A DNA stretch of 64,000 nucleotides, taken from Oceanobacillus bengalensis. Lineage in GTDB: Bacteria; Bacillota; Bacilli; Bacillales; Amphibacillaceae. The stretch is taken from NCBI RefSeq assembly GCF_003628445.1, contig NZ_RBZO01000005.1:1-64000 (forward strand). Reading direction: 5' to 3'. The notes under the pieces were generated by a model, which worked only from the letters and a program-made list of their open reading frames with translations, ran no database searches and was not told where the DNA came from. Shown piece after piece: positions 47,142 to 57,268 of this stretch (position 1 is its first letter; each line of letters opens with the position of its first letter). The translations under genes and the position numbers were made by a program.

Positions 47142-48425
47142 CTATTCCGCGCTAATCTGACAGACAGCTAGTCGATCCTCTTCAATCCATTGTTTCAGAA
47201 ATTTATTAGCTTCATCTACGCTTAATGACCCGATAGTAGGTACAATATCGAATAGATTTATTCCTAATGTATCATAATGAATATATTTATTTGCAATAAA
47301 TTCCAAAGAATTCATTGCACGTAATAACTGTCCCGTTTTCTTTTTCTTCATCCGCTCAAATTCACTTTCTGTTAATGTGATATTGTTTGTCGATAATAGC
47401 ATTTCTTTAACCCTTTTAGCAAATACGTCTGGTTTTGTTGTGTTACTACCAATAAGTGAATAACCAAAATTCTTATCTAATGTTGTTTCAAAATAAAAAC
47501 TATCATCAATTAAGTTTTCTTGGTAAAGATCCTGGTAAAAATCTCCACCCTTTGCAAAGTAATGATCAAGAAGCATATTTTGGAGTAAATCCTTCTTAAG
47601 GAATTCCTCATTGTTAAGTGGACTTGAAGATTCTTTAATACCTACCGTACATTTCGGAATAGATACTGCCATTGTAATCTTATTTTCCCTCATCGCAACT
47701 TCTTTTGGTTCTTCGGGAAAGTCACGTTTTAACGTTCGCATTTTTTCAAATTTCTTCTGTTCCTGATTCATTTTAATCTGTTCCATCATGCGCTCAGGAT
47801 CGAAATTACCCGCAATAAATAATGTCATATTTTCTGGGTGATAAAACGTGTTGTAGCAAGTATATAAATCATCTTTTGTAATCTTACTAATGGATTCTAC
47901 AGTACCCGCAATATCAATATTTACTGGATGATTTTTAAACATCGCTTTAATCGTTCCCATAAATGACTGCCAATCGGGTTGATCATCGTACATTTTAATT
48001 TCTTGACCAATGATTCCTTTTTCTTTTTCCACTGATTCTTCGGAGAAATAGGGATCTTGGACAAAATTAATTAATGTTTCCACGTTTTTTTCAATATTGC
48101 TCGTAGCAGAAAATAAGTAAGCAGTCTTGGTAAAGGATGTAAAAGCATTAGCTGAAGCACCTTGTTTCCCAAAATCACTAAACACATCATGATCTTCTTT
48201 TTCAAACAGCTTGTGCTCAAGAAAATGCGCAATCCCTTCAGGAACTGTGATTTGCTCCGTTTCACCAATTGGGACAAACGTTTGATCAATCGAACCATAA
48301 TCAGTTGAAAAAATCCCATATGTTTTTGCCATTTCAGGCTTCGGTAACAAGAAAACAGTTAATCCATTATCAAATTTTTCCGCGTAAACTGTTTCATGAA
48401 TATAATCATACGTTTGCTTATTCAT
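47142..48425 (-). CDS. ymfH: M16-family zinc peptidase YmfH
   Basis: A 427-residue insulinase-family peptidase. The catalytic inverted zinc motif H-x2-E-H is intact in GIAHFLEHKLFE, with the downstream Glu in KEKGIIGQEIKMY. The start is ATG 48425 behind AAGGAGG, 8 bases inside the end of ymfF, so translation is coupled. It pairs with YmfF, which lacks the zinc motif; two-chain M16B proteases commonly combine one active and one inactive subunit. The substrate is unknown. Confidence 0.92.
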   Translation of the reverse strand: MNKQTYDYIHETVYAEKFDNGLTVFLLPKPEMAKTYGIFSTDYGSIDQTFVPIGETEQITVPEGIAHFLEHKLFEKEDHDVFSDFGKQGASANAFTSFTKTAYLFSATSNIEKNVETLINFVQDPYFSEESVEKEKGIIGQEIKMYDDQPDWQSFMGTIKAMFKNHPVNIDIAGTVESISKITKDDLYTCYNTFYHPENMTLFIAGNFDPERMMEQIKMNQEQKKFEKMRTLKRDFPEEPKEVAMRENKITMAVSIPKCTVGIKESSSPLNNEEFLKKDLLQNMLLDHYFAKGGDFYQDLYQENLIDDSFYFETTLDKNFGYSLIGSNTTKPDVFAKRVKEMLLSTNNITLTESEFERMKKKKTGQLLRAMNSLEFIANKYIHYDTLGINLFDIVPTIGSLSVDEANKFLKQWIEEDRLAVCQISAE

Positions 48426-49704
48426 TTCCCTGACCTCCTTCACTGGTTAACAAATAGACGGTATCTTCCTTGATTTTCTGTGCAACTTGAACGACTTGAT
48501 CTTTCGTTACATTTTTAATCGCTGCAATGAGATCATCTGGTGCTAATTCCTTCTCACCGATTACTTGCTGATATAATAATTCAATTAAACCTTGTGAATG
48601 ATCCATTGTTTCAAGCAATTGATTGATAATTAAGTCCTTCGTTTCATTTAATTCTTTATCAGTAAAATCCCCTTGCTTCATTGCTGTCATCTGCTCCCGA
48701 ATAATGTCTCTTGCTTTTTCAAAGTCACTCGGAGCAATGCCACTAAATACAAATAGGAGGCCTTTATGACTTTCCATCCTTGAAGAAGCGTAATACGCTA
48801 AGCTATTCTTTTCTCTAACATTGATGAATAGCTTCGAGCTTGGAAAACCTCCGAATAAACCGTTAAACACTTGAAGTGCAGCATAATCATCATCCTTATA
48901 CCTCACATTCGTCCGGTATCCGATATGTAGCTTTGCTTGCCCTATGTTATCTTTTTCAATTACTTCATGTGATTCGTTACTCTGCTCCTGCTTACTAGAA
49001 ACTTGCACATTGGACCCAGTTCCTTCCCAATTGAAGGACGATTTCAATTGTGTAAGTACTTCATCTTCATTGAAATCACCAAGCACATAAATATCTAGTT
49101 GGTCTTCGGTTAATCGTGTCTTATAGTATTCATATAATTCTATTGAGGTCATGCGCGCTAGTTCTTCTTCATATCCATGCACATGCAAACCATAGGGTTC
49201 ATCTTTACACATTTCATCGATTAATCTTGTATTCGCATATTGCATTTTGTCATCTTTCACTGCATGAATTTTCTGTTTCAATGTATCTTTCTCACGCTCA
49301 AATACCTTCTCATCAAAAGCATTCCCACGAACGTTTGGATGAAAAAGAATTTCACTGAATAATTCAATACCATCTTTAATAATGGTTTGTGCTTCTGGGA
49401 TAAATTTTGGATTTGCTATTTCTAACCTTAAAGAAATAAGATGGTTTTCACCTTTTTTCCCTCCGTTTACAGCCAGGACCGCCCCGTATAGGTCATCGAG
49501 CTTTAATTGCAAATCTTTTCTACTTGGGTAATTTTTCGTTCCTTGTTTTAAAATATAAGGAAGCAACGCTCTTTTTGTCACCGTTTCTTTCTCAAGCGGT
49601 GCTTTTAATTTTGCAACAATATTAACTGTTTTATATTTCTTACTTTGAATAAAATGAATACGCAATCCTTTTTCTTTTAAATATTTTTCCGTTATTGGCT
49701 GCAT
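48418..49704 (-). CDS. ymfF: M16-family peptidase-like subunit YmfF, no zinc motif
   Basis: 428 residues with the M16 fold (KRALLPYILKQGTKNYPSRKDLQLKLDDLYGA, LHIGYRTNVRYKDDDYAALQVFNGLFGG, SRMESHKGLLFVFSGI). Where active members have H-x2-E-H, this one has none, so it is probably the non-catalytic partner of YmfH. The start is ATG 49704 (MQPITEK) behind GGGAGG. The B. subtilis genes ymfC, ymfD and ymfE, normally between spoIIIE and ymfF, are absent. Confidence 0.92.
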   Translation of the reverse strand: MQPITEKYLKEKGLRIHFIQSKKYKTVNIVAKLKAPLEKETVTKRALLPYILKQGTKNYPSRKDLQLKLDDLYGAVLAVNGGKKGENHLISLRLEIANPKFIPEAQTIIKDGIELFSEILFHPNVRGNAFDEKVFEREKDTLKQKIHAVKDDKMQYANTRLIDEMCKDEPYGLHVHGYEEELARMTSIELYEYYKTRLTEDQLDIYVLGDFNEDEVLTQLKSSFNWEGTGSNVQVSSKQEQSNESHEVIEKDNIGQAKLHIGYRTNVRYKDDDYAALQVFNGLFGGFPSSKLFINVREKNSLAYYASSRMESHKGLLFVFSGIAPSDFEKARDIIREQMTAMKQGDFTDKELNETKDLIINQLLETMDHSQGLIELLYQQVIGEKELAPDDLIAAIKNVTKDQVVQVAQKIKEDTVYLLTSEGGQGNE

Positions 49705-49781
49705 AAATAATCCTCCCAAAAAGTTGTTTAGGCCCTTATTATATTTTGCACAATTTTTCCATTTATCATCCATTATACGTG

Positions 49782-49818
49782 AAAAAAAACAGACTTGCTA
49801 TTGATTTCAAGTCTGCTA
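49782..49818 (-). terminator. Rho-independent terminator of spoIIIE
   Basis: CAGACTTG and CAAGTCTG stem; a run of eight T follows on the minus strand. Confidence 0.88.
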
Positions 49819-49858
49819 CATATGATTATTCTCAAATTCGTGCTTTATTACCCAATAT

Positions 49859-52141
49859 TTATGATGTCTTTTCTTCTTTTACTTGGGATACTAATACGGT
49901 TCTAGGTTTACTTCCTTCATATGGTCCAACAATTCCTCTAGCTTCCATCGCATCAATTAATCGAGCCGCACGTGTATACCCGATACGGAACCTGCGTTGT
50001 AACATGGACACACTTGCACTTTGCATTTCTGTAATTAACTCTACAGCATCATTGTAGAGATCATCATCTACTTCATCAAGCACTTCTTCGTTATCATCAG
50101 GTATCATTTCCTCTTGATAAGAAGCTTTCTGTTGATCAATACAATGATCTACAATTCTCTCCACTTCTTCATCTGATAAAAATGCTCCTTGAACTCTTTT
50201 TGGTTTCGATGCACCAACAGGAAGGAAGAGCATGTCCCCTTTTCCTAATAGTTTCTCCGCACCACCAGAATCTAAGATTGTTCGCGAATCTGTCTGTGAA
50301 GAAACACTAAAAGCAATTCGAGACGGGATATTCGCTTTAATCACACCAGTAATGACATCTACGGACGGTCTTTGTGTTGCAATGATTAAATGAATACCAG
50401 CAGCACGAGCCATTTGTGCAAGCCTAGTAATTGCATCTTCCACATCACTCGAGGCAACCATCATTAAGTCAGCTAACTCATCAACAATTACGACAATATA
50501 TGGTAGATGTGGCTGGGAGTCATCTGTCGTTTGATTGTATTTTCGTATATATTCATTATATCCTTCAATATTTCTTGTACCAGTATCTGAAAATAAGTCA
50601 TATCTTCTTTCCATTTCAGAGACAACTTTTTTCAATGCCCTTGATGCCTTTTTTGGATCGGTTACAACAGGTGCAAGTAGATGCGGGATCCCGTTATATA
50701 CATTTAATTCTACTTTTTTCGGGTCAATCATCATGAGTTTCACTTCATGTGGTTTTGCCCTCATTAGCAAGGTCGTAATAATTCCATTTACACAAACACT
50801 TTTCCCACTACCTGTTGCTCCAGCGATTAACAAATGGGGCATCTTATTCAGTTCAGCAACGACTGCATCCCCAGAAATATCTCTTCCTAATGCTACAAGT
50901 AATTTTGCTGTTTTATTATTCCATGTATTATCCATTACTTCTCTTAAGGATACCATCGCAACTTCTTTGTTAGGTACTTCAATACCAACAGCTGATTTCC
51001 CTGGAATAGGTGCTTCAATACGAAGTTCTTTAGCAGCAAGTGCCAATGCTAAATCATCATGTAATCCGACAATTTTACTTACCTTCACTCCTGCTTCTGG
51101 CGAGACTTCATATTTCGTAACAGCAGGTCCAACATGAACTTTTGTAATTCGTGCTCTTACACCGAAGCTTTTAAACGTACGTTCTAGCTTCCTAACCGTT
51201 GCTTGGATTTGTGATTTTTCATGTTGTTGTGTATTATGTGCTGGTTCTGCTAATAAATCAGGTGATGGTAGTAAGTATTCATAGTTTTCCGTTTCTGTCA
51301 TTGGCAAAGGATAGTCAATATCTGGAGCTGTTTCTTCCCTATTTGCATCTGGTTCAACTTTTTCAGCAACCACTTTTTCTACCTGCTCCTCAGCTTGTGA
51401 ATATGCTACATCTGTGAAATCGTTAATTAATGGTTCAACCTCATTAACGGTGTTATCAATAATCTCTGTTTCAGTAATTACTTCATCTGTGTCAATTTCT
51501 TGTTCCCTTTGTAATTTCACTTCTGTTATTTTAGATTTTATTTTCACAAATGATTCTTTCATTCTATTAAATAGCTTAGCAAAAATATCACCTAATGAAA
51601 GTTCTGTAATAAAGAGAATTCCTATCAGCATCGTAAATACTGCAACAATTTTTGCTCCAACCATTGAAAATAAATAATTTGTAAAAGTTAAGAGTAAGGC
51701 ACCAACCATTCCACCGCCAGTTTGTACATGGGTACCTTGTCCGTTAACATAGGAAATAAAATGATTCCATGTTGAACCGATAATAGATACGTCCTGAATT
51801 AATAATCGTTCAAAGGTTTGAATATGTGTTATAAGTAATAAACCTAGGAAAAATAAATAAAACCCAATAATTTTTTTATGGCGAAAATCAGGGTATCGCC
51901 TTTTTATTAATAAGACAACGCCAGTTACTAGTAAAAATACAGACGCTACAAAATACCAGATTCCTAATAAAAACCGAAAAATATGCTCTAAGCCACCAGG
52001 TATTGCGCCATCACTAATCGCACTAGCACCACTTCCAAAAATAGCCAAAAATATAAATAAAAGTCCGATCAGTTCATATCTTATCTGCGAGGTTCGTTTA
52101 TTACCTTTGCTATTTTTACGTTTCTTACGTTTCCTTGCCAT
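49859..52141 (-). CDS. spoIIIE: DNA translocase SpoIIIE/FtsK
   Basis: A 760-residue septal DNA pump that moves the chromosome into the forespore and clears DNA from closing septa. Four N-terminal membrane segments (about 20-175). A variable acidic linker (about 215-290). The motor domain has Walker [13 protein letters not shown] and Walker [13 protein letters not shown]. The C-terminal gamma winged helix that reads SRS sequences is [25 protein letters not shown]. The start is ATG 52141 after GAGGTG; an in-frame GTG three codons upstream overlaps it. Confidence 0.97.
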   Translation of the reverse strand: MARKRKKRKNSKGNKRTSQIRYELIGLLFIFLAIFGSGASAISDGAIPGGLEHIFRFLLGIWYFVASVFLLVTGVVLLIKRRYPDFRHKKIIGFYLFFLGLLLITHIQTFERLLIQDVSIIGSTWNHFISYVNGQGTHVQTGGGMVGALLLTFTNYLFSMVGAKIVAVFTMLIGILFITELSLGDIFAKLFNRMKESFVKIKSKITEVKLQREQEIDTDEVITETEIIDNTVNEVEPLINDFTDVAYSQAEEQVEKVVAEKVEPDANREETAPDIDYPLPMTETENYEYLLPSPDLLAEPAHNTQQHEKSQIQATVRKLERTFKSFGVRARITKVHVGPAVTKYEVSPEAGVKVSKIVGLHDDLALALAAKELRIEAPIPGKSAVGIEVPNKEVAMVSLREVMDNTWNNKTAKLLVALGRDISGDAVVAELNKMPHLLIAGATGSGKSVCVNGIITTLLMRAKPHEVKLMMIDPKKVELNVYNGIPHLLAPVVTDPKKASRALKKVVSEMERRYDLFSDTGTRNIEGYNEYIRKYNQTTDDSQPHLPYIVVIVDELADLMMVASSDVEDAITRLAQMARAAGIHLIIATQRPSVDVITGVIKANIPSRIAFSVSSQTDSRTILDSGGAEKLLGKGDMLFLPVGASKPKRVQGAFLSDEEVERIVDHCIDQQKASYQEEMIPDDNEEVLDEVDDDLYNDAVELITEMQSASVSMLQRRFRIGYTRAARLIDAMEARGIVGPYEGSKPRTVLVSQVKEEKTS

Positions 52142-52230
52142 TGTTTTCACCTCTATACTCCAGGAATGCCTCTCGAAAATATCATTCTATTTTTTATTGT
52201 AGACTATATATAGAATTATACATGAAAAGT

Positions 52231-52265
52231 TAACCCTTGCCCAAAAATTGGCAAGGGTTTTTATT
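52231..52265. terminator. Hairpin after ylzJ
   Basis: AACCCTTGCC and GGCAAGGGTT form a perfect 10-bp stem. The T-run is on the plus strand; the minus strand has only a short one. It is very similar in layout to the hairpin after rodZ. Confidence 0.6.
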
Positions 52266-52295
52266 ATATCACATTAACCTATCGTCTGACTTCAC

Positions 52296-52502
52296 TTAAG
52301 ATAGGAATGTACCAGGAATGTATCTTTGATCAAGATAATCTTGTGGATCGGTTGAAATTAATTGAACCATTTGATACGAACCGTCATCTGTTTTATCAGC
52401 AATAATCATTTTTCCATTATAATTAATACATTCTCTATTCTTATAAGCGTTCTCTGATGATGGAAAGATATCTGACTCGGATAGCGGTGTATAAAGTATC
52501 AT
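52296..52502 (-). CDS. ylzJ: YlzJ-like small protein
   Basis: A 68-residue protein of the YlzJ-like family ([14 protein letters not shown] start, [20 protein letters not shown] near the end). The function is unknown. Its ATG overlaps the tepA stop (ATGA), a sign of coupled translation. The same tepA-ylzJ-spoIIIE order is found in B. subtilis. Confidence 0.87.
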   Translation of the reverse strand: MILYTPLSESDIFPSSENAYKNRECINYNGKMIIADKTDDGSYQMVQLISTDPQDYLDQRYIPGTFLS

Positions 52503-53221
52503 TGGATCACCTGATTCTCTGACGATTTATTATTAGCGATAAATTCGTTCATTTTTTTCATTGCTTCATTTACACCGCCGACTTCATCGATTAAACCATA
52601 TTCTACCGCTTCTGTTCCAACAACATTTGTACCAATATCTCTTGTAAGGTTTCCTTTGGCAAACATTAAGTCCTTAAACTTTTCTTCCTTAATGTTAGAA
52701 TGATTGATTACAAATTGAATAACCCTGTCTTGCATTTTGTCTAAGTATTCAAATGTTTGCGGAACACCAATTACTAATCCTGTAAGGCGTACTGGATGAA
52801 TGGTCATCGTTGCAGTAGGTACAATAAATGAGTAATCTGTTGATACTGCAATAGGGACACCAATCGAATGACCACCACCTAATACAATTGATACGGTAGG
52901 CTTCGATAGAGACGCAATCATTTCTGATAATGCAAGTCCTGCCTCTACGTCTCCCCCAACAGTGTTTAGAAGAATGACGACACCTTCAATTTTGGGGTTC
53001 TGCTCAATAGCAATCAATTGTGGTAATAAGTGCTCATATTTGGTTGTTTTGTTTTGTGGTGGTAGTTGCATATGGCCTTCCACTTGCCCAATAATCGTCA
53101 AAACGTGGATATTTGAATCTGGAGCCTGTACAACATTTGTTTGGCCCAAGGACTGAATTTTTTGCACCAAAGAAGACGAATTGGACTGGTCTTCTTTCTT
53201 TTCTTCTTCCTCTTTATTCAT
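52499..53221 (-). CDS. tepA: ClpP-like protease TepA (translocation-enhancing protein)
   Basis: A 240-residue protein of the ClpP/crotonase fold (ymfB in B. subtilis), linked to efficient protein export and spore development. The nucleophile Ser is in [12 protein letters not shown] and a catalytic His in [24 protein letters not shown] matches the ClpP oxyanion region. The charged, low-complexity N-terminus (about 20 residues) is typical. GGAG precedes the ATG. Confidence 0.92.
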   Translation of the reverse strand: MNKEEEEKKEDQSNSSSLVQKIQSLGQTNVVQAPDSNIHVLTIIGQVEGHMQLPPQNKTTKYEHLLPQLIAIEQNPKIEGVVILLNTVGGDVEAGLALSEMIASLSKPTVSIVLGGGHSIGVPIAVSTDYSFIVPTATMTIHPVRLTGLVIGVPQTFEYLDKMQDRVIQFVINHSNIKEEKFKDLMFAKGNLTRDIGTNVVGTEAVEYGLIDEVGGVNEAMKKMNEFIANNKSSENQVIQ

Positions 53222-53301
53222 CTACCTTCACTCCTTCTCTATTGTCATTCACGTTTTAGTATGGACGTAATCCAGTATTACAATGCGAGAAAAAATGGAA
53301 T

Positions 53302-53337
53302 AAAAAATACCGACTATCACTAGTCGATATTTTTTAA
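53302..53337 (-). terminator. Terminator overlapping the dapA stop codon
   Basis: CGACTA (53311-53316) and TAGTCG (53321-53326) stem with flanking A/T runs. The dapA TAG (53320-53322) lies in the stem. Confidence 0.8.
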
Positions 53338-54192
53338 TAATACATGTAATTTTTCTCTTTCAGCTTTTGTTAAGTCAACTAACGGTAAGCGTACGCCACC
53401 AACATCGATTCCATTTAACTGTAATGCTGCTTTCACTGGACTTGGGGATGGGGAAGTAAATAATCCATTCATAACAGGTAGCATTTTACGGTGTAGCTGT
53501 GCAGCATCATTTACTTTCCCATCTAAAAACAGCCTAATCATGTTTTTCATTTCATTACCGATGATGTGGGATGCAACGGATACAACTCCCGTTGCACCAA
53601 CCGATAACATCGGAATCGTTAAACTATCATTACCACTATACACACTAAAGTCATCTGCAGTATTTTCAATAATTTCCGCTACATGATCAAGGTCTAATCC
53701 TGCTTCTTTTAGCGACACGATATTTTTTATCTTACTAAGCGCTACTATCGTTTCAACTTCTAAGTTAACAATCGAACGCCCTGGGATATTGTACAGCATT
53801 ATCGGTAGTTCGGTTGAAGCTGCTATCGATTTGAAATGCTCAAACATGCCATGCTGATTCGGTTTATTATAATAAGGTGTAACGATAAGAAACCCATCGA
53901 CACCTATTTTTTCAACTTGTTTTGTTAGAGAGATTGATGCATCCGTACCATAACTACCGGTACCGGCAATTACTGGTACCCTATTATTCACTACTTGCAC
54001 AATATGCTTAATGAAATCAACCTTTTCATCAGTCGATAAAGTTGGAGATTCTCCTGTTGTACCAGTTACAACTAATCCATCCGTACCATTAGCTAATAAA
54101 TATTCGATTAAATCACTTGTTTTCTCATATTGGATAGCACCCTTCTCATCGAAGGGCGTTACCATCGCCGTAAGCACTTGACCGAAATACAT
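53320..54192 (-). CDS. dapA: 4-hydroxy-tetrahydrodipicolinate synthase
   Basis: Condenses aspartate semialdehyde with pyruvate, the branch-point step to lysine, diaminopimelate and dipicolinate. A 290-residue TIM barrel. The Schiff-base Lys is in IVSLKEAGLD, the proton-relay Tyr in MLYNIPGRS, and GTTGESPTL is at the mouth. The start is ATG 54192 behind TAGGTGA. It is the third gene of asd-dapG-dapA; a small repeat-derived hairpin lies in the gap before it. Confidence 0.97.
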   Translation of the reverse strand: MYFGQVLTAMVTPFDEKGAIQYEKTSDLIEYLLANGTDGLVVTGTTGESPTLSTDEKVDFIKHIVQVVNNRVPVIAGTGSYGTDASISLTKQVEKIGVDGFLIVTPYYNKPNQHGMFEHFKSIAASTELPIMLYNIPGRSIVNLEVETIVALSKIKNIVSLKEAGLDLDHVAEIIENTADDFSVYSGNDSLTIPMLSVGATGVVSVASHIIGNEMKNMIRLFLDGKVNDAAQLHRKMLPVMNGLFTSPSPSPVKAALQLNGIDVGGVRLPLVDLTKAEREKLHVLLKNID

Positions 54193-54238
54193 ATGCTTCA
54201 CCTACTTAAAAATATTGATGTTAAATTATTATTTCGTA

Positions 54239-54272
54239 TTCAAAAAGGTGAATTTCACCTGACTTTTTGAAC
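54239..54272. repeat. Collapsed TTCAAAAAG-type repeat between dapG and dapA
   Basis: A 33-bp hairpin. The outer arms TTCAAAAAG (54239-54247) and CTTTTTGAA (54263-54271) are identical to the ends of the 6450-6590 element. The inner arms are GGTGAA and TTCACC. It lies within the operon, so it may affect processing or partial termination. Confidence 0.72.
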
Positions 54273-54279
54273 TTCCTAT

Positions 54280-55494
54280 CTAATTATTAAGGGCAAAAAC
54301 ATCGTGTAAGGCATTTACAGAAACCTCTATATCTTTCTCGTAAACAAGTACCCAAATTGTTGTGTGACTATCTGCTGATTGTAAGATTTGCACACCTTTA
54401 TTTGTCAACGCTTGAACAATTTTGGCTGCAACCCCTGGTTCGCCTGTCATGCCTGCACCAACAGCAGATATCTTCGCGCAATTCTTTGTTACTTCTGGAT
54501 GGAATCCAATCATTTCTAATATTTGAACGGCCTTATCAGCTACGATGTCTGGTACAGTATAAATTACCCCAGTTGGAGAAATATTAATAAAATCGATAGA
54601 AATGCCTGCTTCTGCCATTGCTTTAAACACATCAGACTGCTTTCGGTAGGATGCTTCTTTCGTTTGAACCTTTAATTGAGTAATCGATGACATGTGGGCA
54701 ATTCCTGTTACCAATCTATCTGGTATATCAATCCCCATTTCCATTTCTCTTGAAGATGTAACCAATGTTCCAGATTCATCGGAGGTAGTAGATCTTACTC
54801 GAATCGGAATCTTTGCTTGCATTGCAATCTCAACAGCTCTGGGGTGAATCACTTTAGCACCTTGATAAGCAAGATTACTAATTTCTGAATAGGTAACGAC
54901 ATCAAGTGACCTTGCATTACGGGCGACTCTGGGATCTGCGGTCATGATCCCATTTACATCTGTAAATATTTCTATTTTCTCTGCTTGTAATGCACCACCT
55001 AAAGCTGCTGCTGTTGTGTCACTGCCACCACGACCAATGGTTGTTATTTCTCCAGATTCTGTTTGTCCTTGAAATCCGGCAACAACAACAACATCATACG
55101 TTTCTAATTCTTCCCTAATACGGCCTGGCTTTACCTTTTTAATTTTTGCTTGCGTAAATTCATCTGTTGTTATAAAACCAGCTTGAGCACCTGTTAAAGT
55201 AGTAGCTGCTATATGTTCTTTTTGTAATTCATTTGATAAAACGACCGCTGATATTACTTCACCACACGACATGAGTAAATCAAGTTCACGTTTCGAGTTA
55301 TGATTTGCTGGATAGTTTACCATACTTAGTAGTGTATCCGTTGCATACGGGTCAGGATTCCTCCCCAAAGCAGATACAACAACAACGAGTTTATAATCAT
55401 TTATTAAAGCGTTTTTTATATGCTTGATGACATGTTTTCTTTTCTCTTCAGATTGGACGGAAGTACCGCCAAATTTTTGAACGAGTACCTGCAA
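54280..55494 (-). CDS. dapG: Aspartokinase I, DapG type
   Basis: Phosphorylates aspartate, the entry to the lysine/diaminopimelate pathway. 404 residues: the kinase domain opens with VQKFGGTSVQSEEKR, with TTIGRGGSDTTA at the active site. Two C-terminal ACT domains follow (from about residue 265; FINISPTGVIYTV, VGAGMTGEPG). In B. subtilis DapG is inhibited by diaminopimelate. It starts at TTG 55494 after GAGGTGTG. The asd-dapG gap carries an inverted repeat. Confidence 0.96.
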   Translation of the reverse strand: MQVLVQKFGGTSVQSEEKRKHVIKHIKNALINDYKLVVVVSALGRNPDPYATDTLLSMVNYPANHNSKRELDLLMSCGEVISAVVLSNELQKEHIAATTLTGAQAGFITTDEFTQAKIKKVKPGRIREELETYDVVVVAGFQGQTESGEITTIGRGGSDTTAAALGGALQAEKIEIFTDVNGIMTADPRVARNARSLDVVTYSEISNLAYQGAKVIHPRAVEIAMQAKIPIRVRSTTSDESGTLVTSSREMEMGIDIPDRLVTGIAHMSSITQLKVQTKEASYRKQSDVFKAMAEAGISIDFINISPTGVIYTVPDIVADKAVQILEMIGFHPEVTKNCAKISAVGAGMTGEPGVAAKIVQALTNKGVQILQSADSHTTIWVLVYEKDIEVSVNALHDVFALNN

Positions 55495-55520
55495 TTTTTC
55501 ACACCTCTGTAAAATTCACC

Positions 55521-55577
55521 TTATAGAGGAAGATCAAAAAACACGGCATTCCATCTTAATTGAACTTCCTCCTATAA
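55521..55577 (-). promoter_or_regulatory. Imperfect inverted repeat between asd and dapG
   Basis: TTATAGAGGAAGATCAA (left) pairs with the complement of TTGAACTTCCTCCTATAA (right), with one bulge and one mismatch. In the mRNA the 5' arm contains AGGAGG and the asd stop codon. It may be a transcript-processing or attenuation structure. Confidence 0.5.
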
Positions 55578-56618
55578 CCACTTATTTTGAATTAATTCCC
55601 CAGCAATTTGAACAGTGTTCCATGCAGCACCTTTAAGAAGGTTATCTGATACAATCCATAAATGAAAACCTTTCTCATTATCCAGGTCTTTTCTAACCCG
55701 ACCAACAAATACTTCCTCTTTCCCTGCAGCACTTAATGGTGTAGGATACACTTGAGTTGATGGATCATCTTGTAAGATTATGCCACCTGCTGCATCTAAT
55801 TCGTTCCACAGATCCTCAACCGTTACACCATTTTTCTCTACTTCAATATACACACTTTCTGCATGTGATGTGAAAAATGGCAAACGAACACATGTCGCTG
55901 CAACGGATAATTCTGGTGCATGCATAATTTTCTTTGTTTCGTTAATCATTTTCATTTCTTCAAATGTATAGCCATTTTCCTGAAAAACGTCTATTTGTGG
56001 TAACGCATTAAACGCAATTGGAAAATGTTTCTTATCTCCCTTAACAGGTAACAAATTTGCTTCCATTTCTTGTTTATTCAAGAACTGCTTTGATTGTTCC
56101 TCTAATTCAGTTGATGCACTTGCCCCTGCTCCAGAAACAGCTTGATAGGTTGAAACAATAACACGGCTCAGACCAAATTTATCTTTTAGCGGTTTTAACG
56201 CCACAACCATTTGAATAGTCGAACAATTCGGGTTTGCAATAATGCCTTTATGTTTTGCAATGTCTTCCTTATTCACTTCAGGTACAACCAAAGGAACATC
56301 TTCCGTCATTCGGAAAGCACTTGTATTGTCTACAACTACTGCACCACGTTTTACAGCCTCAGGTGCTAACTGCTTTGATACAGATCCCCCTGCTGAGAAT
56401 AAGGCGATATCAATTCCCTCGAAACTTTCAGGCTTTGCTTCTTCTACTACTATTGTTTGATTCTTAAATGTCAGTTCTTTACCGCTTGAGCGTTTTGATG
56501 ATAATAGTTTTAACGTATCGACTGGAAAATCTTTGTCTTCTAGTATTTTAATAATCTTTTCTCCTACGGCCCCAGTAGCTCCAACAACTGCTATATTAAC
56601 TGCTGATTTTTCTGTCAT
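55572..56618 (-). CDS. asd: Aspartate-semialdehyde dehydrogenase
   Basis: Reduces aspartyl phosphate to aspartate semialdehyde with NADPH. 348 residues. The nucleotide-binding site is [11 protein letters not shown], the catalytic Cys is in [11 protein letters not shown], and the active-site His region is [16 protein letters not shown]. It follows spoVFB by 44 bases and precedes dapG, as in the B. subtilis spoVFA-spoVFB-asd-dapG-dapA operon. Confidence 0.97.
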   Translation of the reverse strand: MTEKSAVNIAVVGATGAVGEKIIKILEDKDFPVDTLKLLSSKRSSGKELTFKNQTIVVEEAKPESFEGIDIALFSAGGSVSKQLAPEAVKRGAVVVDNTSAFRMTEDVPLVVPEVNKEDIAKHKGIIANPNCSTIQMVVALKPLKDKFGLSRVIVSTYQAVSGAGASASTELEEQSKQFLNKQEMEANLLPVKGDKKHFPIAFNALPQIDVFQENGYTFEEMKMINETKKIMHAPELSVAATCVRLPFFTSHAESVYIEVEKNGVTVEDLWNELDAAGGIILQDDPSTQVYPTPLSAAGKEEVFVGRVRKDLDNEKGFHLWIVSDNLLKGAAWNTVQIAGELIQNKWL

Positions 56619-56662
56619 ATCAAAACTCCTCCTAATATTATGAAAATATTCTCTTTAATGTT

Positions 56663-57268
56663 TCATTTTAACATATTTTCACTAGAAAATGGTATAAGAA
56701 CTGGTTGAATTTGTTTCCCACTCATGGCAGATAGAATCGCATCCTCCATGTAGTCCAATTTCGAAACGAGTGAATTCGGTTTTTTTTCTGGGTTATCTTG
56801 CCCAAATGGAATGAAGTAGATATGTTTACTATTCATTAAACGCATGAAATTAACACCATTTAATCCAAGCGCATCATTGGTAGTCATTCCTAGTACAACT
56901 GGATTTTGATTACGAATCGTAGACTTTGCCGCCATTAATACAGGATTATCCGTAATGCCATTTGCTAATTTTGCCATTGAATTTCCTGTCAATGGTGCGA
57001 TAATCATACAATCTAATGGTATTTCTGGTCCGAATGGTTCTGCTTCTGGCATGGTTGTAACCACTTTTTTACCAGTTAATTCTTCTAGTTTTGCTATATG
57101 TTCTTCTGCTTTTCCAAATTTCGTATCTGTATGTTGTACCGTATAGGAAGCAAACGGATAAACATCAGCTTTCTTTTCAATCAAATTCTCTATCTGTGCA
57201 AATACTTTCGAAAATGTATGATGTGAACCTGTTAGTCCAATTCCTATACGTTTTCCTTCTAAATTCAT
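56663..57268 (-). CDS. spoVFB: Dipicolinate synthase subunit B
   Basis: The flavoprotein-like subunit (DpaB) of the enzyme that makes dipicolinic acid in the mother cell for the spore core. A 201-residue Rossmann-like protein: RIGIGLTGSHHTF at the N-terminus, CMIIAPLTGNSMAKLANGI in the middle, YFIPFGQDNPEKKPNS near the end. It overlaps spoVFA by four bases (ATGA). Confidence 0.96.
   Translation of the reverse strand: MNLEGKRIGIGLTGSHHTFSKVFAQIENLIEKKADVYPFASYTVQHTDTKFGKAEEHIAKLEELTGKKVVTTMPEAEPFGPEIPLDCMIIAPLTGNSMAKLANGITDNPVLMAAKSTIRNQNPVVLGMTTNDALGLNGVNFMRLMNSKHIYFIPFGQDNPEKKPNSLVSKLDYMEDAILSAMSGKQIQPVLIPFSSENMLK

Noticed and set aside
50535-51137. Long plus-strand frame opposite spoIIIE (200 codons)
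   Set aside because: Antisense shadow of the conserved motor domain; no ribosome site.
55501-55577. asd-dapG gap as a lysine riboswitch or T-box
   Set aside because: Too short, and I see neither the L-box core nor the T-box AGGGTGGNACCGCG motif; only an imperfect inverted repeat.
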